Shown: piece after piece, positions 1 through 4,969 of the stretch
Layout of the letters: each line of letters starts with the position of its first letter
Numbering within the stretch: the first letter of the stretch is position 1
Assembly (NCBI GenBank): GCA_946612185.1
Contig: CAMOEP010000059.1
Location: forward strand, 1-9,805
Length of the DNA stretch: 9,805 nucleotides
From: an uncultured Ruminococcus sp.
GTDB lineage: Bacteria; Bacillota; Clostridia; Oscillospirales; Ruminococcaceae
Reading direction: 5' to 3'
Notes under the pieces: model-generated
The model's database searches: none
Seen by the model: the letters and a program-made list of their open reading frames with translations, nothing else
What the model was told of the DNA's origin: nothing
Position numbers and translations under genes: made by a program

Positions 1-37
1 CCGAAAAATCTGACTGCGCATCTGCACCACAATCTCT

Positions 38-490
38 GTGCGGTGTTGCCTTAAGTCGGTCAAGGAAACGTCTTTTCCTAAGTACTTTGATGCAAGCGTC
101 ACTCAGCAGGAATTTGATGCGCAAATGGAGAAGTTCTATAACTATCGTGGGGATCTGTACACAGGCGGGATATGCGTTAAGGAATACCTGAAACTGAAGC
201 AATACAGCGGAAAAACCAACGAGTATCGGGTGTTTTATATAAACGGCGAAGCAGCTGCGATCAGCCGGAATTCCGGGCAGAGTGATGATGCGCCAGTCCT
301 GCCGCTGGAACTGGTGGAGAAGTACCGTGGACTTGGAAGCCGCTATTACACCATTGACTATGCGGAACTTGAGGACGGTTCGTGGAAGATACTTGAAGCC
401 GGTGACGGACAGGTTTCCGGTCTGCCGGAAAATCAGGACTGCCGTGAGTATTTCATGGCTTTGTACAATTGTTTTAACGGAGAGGGCTAA
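38..490 (+). CDS. ATP-grasp (R2K-like) domain protein, 5'-truncated remnant
   Basis: This is the C-terminal part of an ATP-grasp-like protein. Recognisable stretches are KSVKETSFPKYF, RVFYINGEAAAISRN and WKILEAGDGQVSGLP; the last resembles the family's late ATP/metal-binding strand with an acidic residue and a following Gly-rich turn. In R2K-type ATP-grasp proteins a Lys-rich segment ending in KS precedes such a region, and a substantial N-terminal half lies upstream. Here the family-like sequence starts abruptly at about position 53 (residue 6). The preceding codons (RCCL) do not fit, and the same frame has a TGA at 11-13. The only available start is a GTG at 38 with no ribosome binding site. 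The gene is therefore probably a decayed or recombined remnant, although an assembly error at the left edge could give the same picture. The stop is TAA at 488-490. The family call is moderately sure and the substrate is unknown. Confidence 0.6.
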   Translation: MRCCLKSVKETSFPKYFDASVTQQEFDAQMEKFYNYRGDLYTGGICVKEYLKLKQYSGKTNEYRVFYINGEAAAISRNSGQSDDAPVLPLELVEKYRGLGSRYYTIDYAELEDGSWKILEAGDGQVSGLPENQDCREYFMALYNCFNGEG

Positions 491-612
491 AAGGAAAGTG
501 TTTGATATCAAGCGCTTGGATTAAATGATTTAGCGCATAGCAAATGTTCCTTCGATATTAATTAAATAAACTAACCCCACAAGAAATTTCAGGAAATTTT
601 TTCAAAAACCTC
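491..612. other. AT-rich intergenic stretch with a 10-bp palindrome
   Basis: No gene is seen here. It contains a perfect 10-bp palindrome, CAAGCGCTTG, at 509-518, about 95 nt upstream of the operon's -35 box. A weak A/T-only inverted repeat (AAATTT at 584-589 and 594-599) runs into a short T tract at 597-602. The second element could end transcription of the upstream fragment only weakly, because its stem has no GC pairs. The palindrome could be an operator, but nothing else in the sequence supports that. Confidence 0.3.
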
Positions 613-641
613 TTGACAAATCCTGATCTATGTGCTATAAT
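613..641 (+). promoter_or_regulatory. Consensus sigma-A-type promoter of the T-box operon
   Basis: A TTGACA box at 613-618 and a TATAAT box at 636-641 are separated by exactly 17 nt, a perfect match to the housekeeping promoter consensus. Transcription should begin near 648, which puts the whole T-box structure in the leader RNA. Such a strong promoter is typical of operons whose control is exerted afterwards by transcription attenuation. Confidence 0.9.
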
Positions 642-845
642 TCAAACATAAGCTGTGAGGAAGACAAGCAGAGGGTTGCCAATGTCTACAGAGAGCCGGC
701 GGTTGGTGTGAGCCGGTGATAAGCAATGCTGTGTATCCCTTCTGAGCCGGAATACTGAAAATTCTGAGTAAGTGTTCCCGTGAGTCTGCGTTAAGGAATA
801 GGGCTTGTTGGAGTCTGAAAGTGGTGTTACGCAATAGCGGCACAA

Positions 846-891
846 TTTGAGTGGTACCGCGGGTAATCATGTTATTGATGCTCGTCTCAAA
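846..891 (+). promoter_or_regulatory. T-box antiterminator
   Basis: TTTGAG at 846-851 can pair with CTCAAA at 886-891, enclosing the conserved T-box bulge TGGT (852-855). The 3' strand of this helix is also part of the 5' arm of the terminator at 881-893, so the two structures exclude each other. In known T-boxes, an uncharged cognate tRNA stabilises this form and allows readthrough. Confidence 0.85.
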
Positions 892-917
892 GATTATTCT
901 TTGGGACGAGTTTTTTT
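881..917 (+). terminator. Regulatory intrinsic terminator of the T-box leader
   Basis: Arms at 881-893 and 898-910 form a 13-bp stem with one G-U pair, closed by a 4-nt TTAT loop and followed by seven T residues (911-917). It ends 25 nt before the start codon of the synthetase and should stop transcription when the cognate tRNA is charged. Confidence 0.93.
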
Positions 918-942
918 ATTTTCTGAAAAAGGAGAGATCGTA

Positions 943-3294
943 ATGAGCGAAACAATGAATATGCAGAATGCAGAAGCCAGGATAAAGGAGGTTGCTGAGC
1001 GAATTGCAAGCCTTCGTGATGACCTGGGCTTATCCGCAGCGGATATGGCTGCAATTACTGGCTATTCAGTTGACGAATACAAAAAGCTTGAAGCCGGTGA
1101 ACAGGATTTCAGCTTCACTTTCATCTATAAATGCGCAAACGCTTTCCACGTCGAGATCACTGAGCTTATGGAGGGCAGCAGCCCTGAGCTGAGCGGATAT
1201 ACAGTAACAAGAAAGGGCGAGGGCGTTCCGATCGTCCGCAGGAAGGGCTTTGCTTACAACCGCCTTGCTGCTAAGTTCAAGAACAAGTCCGTTGAGCCTT
1301 TCCACGTTGTTATCCCTTATTCCGAGGAGGCACTTTCCGAGCCGCTGCACATGGCAAGCCACGCTGGTCAGGAAATGGATATCGTCCTCAAGGGTACACT
1401 CCGCATGACCGTGGGTTCACATACTGAGATACTCCACGAGGGCGACAGCATCTACTACGACAGCTCAATGCCTCACGATGAAGTTGCTCTTGGCGGCGAG
1501 GACTGCGAGATCTACGCTTTCGTTATGCCTCCCAAGGGTGCTACAGGTCTTTCTGAGTACCATGAGCAGGTGGCTGAGCATCACCTGACCAACGTTGACA
1601 AGGCTGGTCTGCTCCACCCGGTTTCTGAGAAGTTCGTCAAGTGTGAGACTAACGACGAGGGCGTTCTCAGCGCTGTTAACTTCCAGAATCAGGATAAGTT
1701 CAACTTCGCCTACGATATCGTTGACGCTATGGCTGAGAAGTGCCCTGACAAGACCGCTATGATCTATGTGGACGTGAACAAGAATGAGCGCACATTCACA
1801 TTCAAGGACATCAAGCGCTATTCCTGCCAGACTGCAAACTATTTCAAGTCACTGGGCATTAAGAAGGGCGACAGAGTAATGCTGGTTCTGAAGCGTCACT
1901 ATCAGTTCTGGTTCTCGATCATCGCTCTCCACCGCATCGGCGCACTTGTTATCCCTGCATCGAATATGCTGAGAAAACATGACTTTGAGTACCGCTTCAA
2001 TTCCGCTGAGGTATCTGCTATCGTATGTACTTCTGACGGCGACGTAGCAGACGAGGTTGACCTTGCCTGCGCTTCATCACCTTCACTCAAGACCAAGATC
2101 ATCGTTAACGGTCAGCGTGAGGGCTGGCACGACTTCAACTCCGAGCTTTCCGCATACAGCACCCATTTCGAGCGTACTGAGGATACTCCATGCGGAACTG
2201 ACCCCATGCTTATCTTCTTCAGCTCAGGTACTTCCGGCAATCCCAAGCTTGTTCTCCACAGCTATCAGTACCCCCTGGGTCACTACGTTACAGCACGCTA
2301 CTGGCAGAACGCTGACCCCAATGGTCTGCACTTCACTATCTCAGACACCGGCTGGGGTAAGGCACTCTGGGGCAAACTCTACGGACAGTGGATGTGCGAG
2401 GCAGCCGTATTTGTATACGACTTCGACCGCTTCCATGCAGATGATATCCTCCCCATGTTCAAGAAGTACAACATCACTTCCTTCTGCGCACCTCCTACAA
2501 TGTACCGCTTCTTCATCAAGGAAGACCTTTCCAAGTATGACCTTTCAACACTGAAATACGCCTGCATCGCCGGTGAAGCACTGAACCCGGAGGTATTCCA
2601 CCAGTTCTACCGTGCTACAGGCATCAAGCTTATGGAGGGATTCGGTCAGACCGAAACTACACTGTCTATCGCAAACGTTGTAGGTATGGAGCCTAAGCCG
2701 GGAAGCATGGGCAAGCCCAATCCGCAGTACGATGTAAGGGTACTTCTCCCTGACGGTACACCTGCCGGTGTTGGTGAGACTGGTGAGATCTGCATCAGAC
2801 TTGCTGACCCGAATTCTACTGGCTACGGCGTTCCCGGACTGGCACTGTGCTACTTCGGTGACGAGGAGAATACCGCTGAGACATGGCGTGACGGTTTCTA
2901 TCACACCGGCGACACAGCCTGGGTAGATGAGGACGGCTACTTCTGGTATGTGGGCAGAGTAGACGACGTTATCAAGTCCTCCGGCTACCGTATCGGACCT
3001 TTCGAGATCGAGAGCGTTCTTATGGAACTTCCCTACGTTCTGGAGTGTGCAGTAACAGGCGTTCCGGACGAGATCCGTGGACAGGTAGTCAAGGCAACTA
3101 TCGTCCTCACCAAAGACAAGACTCCCTCCGAGGAACTGGTAAAGGAGATCAAGGAGTACGTCAAGAACGGTACTGCGCCTTACAAGTACCCCCGTGTGGT
3201 TGAGTTCGTTGATGAACTCCCCAAGACCGTTGGCAGCGGAAAGATCCGCCGTGCGGCTATCCGTGAAATGGACAAGGCTAAGTACCAGAAGTAA
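943..3294 (+). CDS. HTH-cupin-AMP-dependent acyl-CoA synthetase fusion
   Basis: This 783-aa cytoplasmic protein carries three parts. Residues about 13-77 are a Cro/XRE-type helix-turn-helix (LSAADMAAITGYSVDEYKKLE). Residues about 136-198 are a small cupin domain (AGQEMDIVLKG, HEGDSIYYDSSMPH). Residues about 255-783 are an adenylate-forming acyl-CoA synthetase. That enzyme domain has the phosphate-binding loop FFSSGTSGNPKLV (425-437), GFGQTET (566-572), YHTGDTAW (653-660), the hinge region RVDDVIKSSGYRIGPFEIE (672-690) and the acyl-adenylating lysine in GSGKIRR (K767), so it looks fully active. It should convert a carboxylic acid, ATP and CoA to acyl-CoA, AMP and PPi. The sequence type resembles medium/branched-chain (MACS) enzymes more than acetyl-CoA synthetase, but the substrate cannot be read from sequence. 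The start is ATG 943 with ribosome binding site AAAGGAG 8 nt upstream; the longer in-frame TTG start at 847 lies inside the T-box and is rejected. It is first in a T-box-controlled operon. Joining a DNA-binding/cupin regulator to the enzyme suggests self-control or ligand-dependent activity, which is inference. Confidence 0.93.
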   Translation: MSETMNMQNAEARIKEVAERIASLRDDLGLSAADMAAITGYSVDEYKKLEAGEQDFSFTFIYKCANAFHVEITELMEGSSPELSGYTVTRKGEGVPIVRRKGFAYNRLAAKFKNKSVEPFHVVIPYSEEALSEPLHMASHAGQEMDIVLKGTLRMTVGSHTEILHEGDSIYYDSSMPHDEVALGGEDCEIYAFVMPPKGATGLSEYHEQVAEHHLTNVDKAGLLHPVSEKFVKCETNDEGVLSAVNFQNQDKFNFAYDIVDAMAEKCPDKTAMIYVDVNKNERTFTFKDIKRYSCQTANYFKSLGIKKGDRVMLVLKRHYQFWFSIIALHRIGALVIPASNMLRKHDFEYRFNSAEVSAIVCTSDGDVADEVDLACASSPSLKTKIIVNGQREGWHDFNSELSAYSTHFERTEDTPCGTDPMLIFFSSGTSGNPKLVLHSYQYPLGHYVTARYWQNADPNGLHFTISDTGWGKALWGKLYGQWMCEAAVFVYDFDRFHADDILPMFKKYNITSFCAPPTMYRFFIKEDLSKYDLSTLKYACIAGEALNPEVFHQFYRATGIKLMEGFGQTETTLSIANVVGMEPKPGSMGKPNPQYDVRVLLPDGTPAGVGETGEICIRLADPNSTGYGVPGLALCYFGDEENTAETWRDGFYHTGDTAWVDEDGYFWYVGRVDDVIKSSGYRIGPFEIESVLMELPYVLECAVTGVPDEIRGQVVKATIVLTKDKTPSEELVKEIKEYVKNGTAPYKYPRVVEFVDELPKTVGSGKIRRAAIREMDKAKYQK

Positions 3295-3296
3295 TA

Positions 3297-4739
3297 ATGA
3301 ACAGAACCTTTGTGACGAAAATGCCGAATCATATCGGAGCATTTCTCAAGGCGAGCAAATGTTTCGCTTCCCTGGGCATAAATATCACGAGAGTAAGCTA
3401 TAACAAGGCTGTGGATTCCCATATGCTCTTTATTGATGCAGAGGGAACTCCTCAGCAGCTTGCGGAGGCTGCAAAGGAACTTACCGCTATCGGCTACCTC
3501 CAGTGCGATGAGGACAGCCGCAGCGTAGTTCTGCTGGAGTTCCGCCTGAAAGACGAACCCGGCAGCGTTACCGCTATACTTGAACTTATCAGCGCACATA
3601 ATTTCAATATATCCTACATCAGTTCCCAGGAAAACGGTACTGAGTACCAGCTTTTCAAAATGGGTCTGACAGCAGACAATTCCGGGAAGATAAACGACTT
3701 TATCGAGGAGGCAAAGAAACTGTGCAGTGTCCGGGTAATCGACTATAACCGGGCGGATAAGATATACGACAACAGCTTTTTCTATAATACCTTCGTCAGT
3801 GAACTTTCGTCGGCTATGGACATATCCCCGGAAGGTAGGAATGAACTGATAGTCAATACAAATCTTGCAATGCAGATACTTGACGAGACAGGAGTATCCC
3901 CCTACCGCACATTCGACAGCATAAGCCGCTTTGCCAAACTGCTGGCGGAGTCGAGGGGGAGAGAGTTCTCGCCCAGGATAACTACTCACCAAATAACGGA
4001 GAATACCTCAATAACCCTTATCGAGCCGCCCTGCGGAAGCAATACGGCGATAATAAACAGCGGCGGCGATCATCTTTTTATTGATACCGGCTACGCTTGC
4101 TATAAAGAGGAGATGCTGGGCATATTCCGTGAGATAGTCCCCGGATTTGACGGCATTGAAAAGAAAGCCTTCGTAACCCATGCAGACGTTGACCACTGCG
4201 GACTGCTGCCGGTTTTTGATACAGTTTACGCAAGCGCAAAAAGTGCAGAGTGTCTGTGTCTGGAAAGCAGGGGAGAGGACGGTTTTCGTGAGAGGAATCC
4301 GCTCCACAAGCCATACGTCCGGATATGCAAGGTGCTGACCTCATATACCCCAATCCAGCCTGAGAAGATACAGGTCATTGGCGAAGAAAAGACGATAAAC
4401 CAAATGATCAGGCAGACCGGATTTTTCGTGTTTGGTGAACTCAGATTCGAGGTATATGAAGGAAAAGGTGGTCATCTTGCAGGTGAGACAGTGCTTATCG
4501 ACTTTGAACATCACATTGCGTTCACCGGCGATATCTTCGTGAATATGAAGGATATGACCGCACAGCAGGCGGAGTATAACCGCTATGCGCCAATACTCAT
4601 GACCTCCGTTGACACCGACAAGAACCTCTGCACCGCCGAAAGGACTGCACTTTTCCAGCGCCTTGGAGTTGGTACATGGCAGATATTCGGCGGTCACGGC
4701 GGCAAAAAGACGTATACCGTCAAGCCGGCTGATATATGA
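3297..4739 (+). CDS. Tandem ACT domain-metallo-beta-lactamase-fold protein
   Basis: This 480-aa soluble protein begins with two ACT-like modules, residues about 3-68 (FVTKMPNHIGAFLKASKCFA) and 76-148 (LLEFRLKDEPGSVTAILELI). ACT domains usually bind amino acids and give allosteric control. A helical linker (about 160-220) leads to a metallo-beta-lactamase-fold hydrolase at about 235-470. Probable metal ligands are visible: THADVDHCG (H295, D297, D299, H300), GGHLAGET (H393), FTGDIF (D412) and FGGHGG (H467). The usual THxHxDHxG motif has Asp in place of its second His. The substrate is unknown; thioesterases, phosphodiesterases and oxidoreductases all occur in this fold. It begins 2 nt after the synthetase stop codon with no clear ribosome binding site, so translation is probably coupled to the synthetase and the two act in one pathway. 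The ACT domains fit the amino-acid control implied by the T-box. One possibility is hydrolysis of the CoA ester, or tuning of the synthetase, when the end-product amino acid is plentiful; this is speculative. Confidence 0.88.
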   Translation: MNRTFVTKMPNHIGAFLKASKCFASLGINITRVSYNKAVDSHMLFIDAEGTPQQLAEAAKELTAIGYLQCDEDSRSVVLLEFRLKDEPGSVTAILELISAHNFNISYISSQENGTEYQLFKMGLTADNSGKINDFIEEAKKLCSVRVIDYNRADKIYDNSFFYNTFVSELSSAMDISPEGRNELIVNTNLAMQILDETGVSPYRTFDSISRFAKLLAESRGREFSPRITTHQITENTSITLIEPPCGSNTAIINSGGDHLFIDTGYACYKEEMLGIFREIVPGFDGIEKKAFVTHADVDHCGLLPVFDTVYASAKSAECLCLESRGEDGFRERNPLHKPYVRICKVLTSYTPIQPEKIQVIGEEKTINQMIRQTGFFVFGELRFEVYEGKGGHLAGETVLIDFEHHIAFTGDIFVNMKDMTAQQAEYNRYAPILMTSVDTDKNLCTAERTALFQRLGVGTWQIFGGHGGKKTYTVKPADI

Positions 4740-4900
4740 TAATATCCCTCGCAGGAAACTGTGTTGCCTTAGCACTCCCACAAACGGGAGTGCTTTTTTA
4801 TTCTCCAAGCGATGTGATAGATGAACTATTATATGCGGATATTCCAACGCCAAGCGTAAAATATCAGCTATTAAGTACTATCTGTCATTGTGTAAACTAA
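4736..4900 (+). CDS. Possible 54-aa ORF overlapping the ACT-MBL stop codon
   Basis: An ATG at 4736 overlaps the preceding TGA as ATGA, the arrangement typical of coupled translation, and the frame stays open for 54 codons to TAA at 4898-4900. The product contains a plausible protein-like stretch, SPSDVIDELLYADIPTPSVK. However, the operon terminator at 4771-4799 lies inside it and there is no recognisable domain or separate ribosome binding site. It may be chance, or the tail of a decayed gene. Low confidence. Confidence 0.18.
   Translation: MIISLAGNCVALALPQTGVLFYSPSDVIDELLYADIPTPSVKYQLLSTICHCVN
4771..4799 (+). terminator. Intrinsic terminator of the synthetase-ACT operon
   Basis: AGCACTCCC (4771-4779) and GGGAGTGCT (4786-4794) form a perfect 9-bp stem with a 6-nt loop, followed by a T tract ending at 4799. 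It lies 31 nt after the stop codon of the ACT-MBL gene and closes the T-box operon. Confidence 0.93.
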
Positions 4901-4916
4901 AAATGTGCGGTAGAAT
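4888..4916 (+). promoter_or_regulatory. Probable promoter of the pectate lyase gene
   Basis: TTGTGT (4888-4893) and TAGAAT (4911-4916) are spaced 17 nt apart, with the -10 box one base off consensus and the -35 box weaker. It lies after the operon terminator and would give a 5' leader of about 47 nt before the start at 4970. No operator could be assigned. Confidence 0.5.
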
Positions 4917-4938
4917 TAAACTTGTAAAACAATAAATA

Positions 4939-4963
4939 TCCGGCAAATTCCGGAAAAAGGGGA
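4939..4963 (+). promoter_or_regulatory. Ribosome binding site of the pectate lyase with adjacent small hairpin
   Basis: AGGGGA at 4958-4963 sits 6 nt before ATG 4970. Immediately upstream, TCCGG (4939-4943) and CCGGA (4950-4954) can form a 5-bp hairpin with a 6-nt loop. It leaves the ribosome binding site exposed and might stabilise the mRNA end. A second start, ATG 4985, has its own AAGGA (4973-4977) 7 nt upstream, so initiation at either codon is possible. Confidence 0.55.
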
Positions 4964-4969
4964 ATAATT

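Larger units (their letters stand above)
648..917 (+). ncRNA. T-box riboswitch leader
   Basis: The leader has the hallmarks of a tRNA-sensing T-box. Stem I contains the AGAGAG bulge (690-695) followed by a hairpin, CCGGC (696-700) with GCCGG (712-716), enclosing the conserved GGTTGGTG (701-708). A lower helix GGAAG (659-663) with CTTCT (739-743) is flanked by GA-rich strands that suggest the usual kink-turn. The T-box sequence GAGTGGTACCGCGG lies at 849-862, and a terminator follows. The UGGU bulge (852-855) should pair with a tRNA ending ACCA, so the discriminator base is A. The specifier loop must lie around 731-738. Codons readable there are AUC (735-737, Ile), GUA (733-735, Val) and UAU (734-736, Tyr). 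UGU (Cys) is also readable but is disfavoured because bacterial tRNA-Cys normally has U73. UUC (740-742, Phe) becomes possible if the lower helix is drawn differently. The T-box call is certain; the amino acid is not. It controls the synthetase-ACT operon downstream. Confidence 0.95.

Noticed and set aside
584..602. A/T-only inverted repeat with T tract as a terminator of the ATP-grasp remnant
   Set aside because: The stem has no GC pairs and the loop is very tight, so it is too weak to call as a terminator.
628..870. Minus-strand open frames across the T-box leader
   Set aside because: They run opposite to a clearly structured regulatory RNA and resemble no protein.
847..942. 32-codon N-terminal extension of the synthetase from TTG at 847
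   Set aside because: It lies within the T-box and terminator, has no ribosome binding site, and ATG 943 has a good one.
2545..3992. Long minus-strand open frames opposite the synthetase and ACT-MBL genes
   Set aside because: They are antisense shadows of well-supported genes with intact motifs; no ribosome binding sites or domains.
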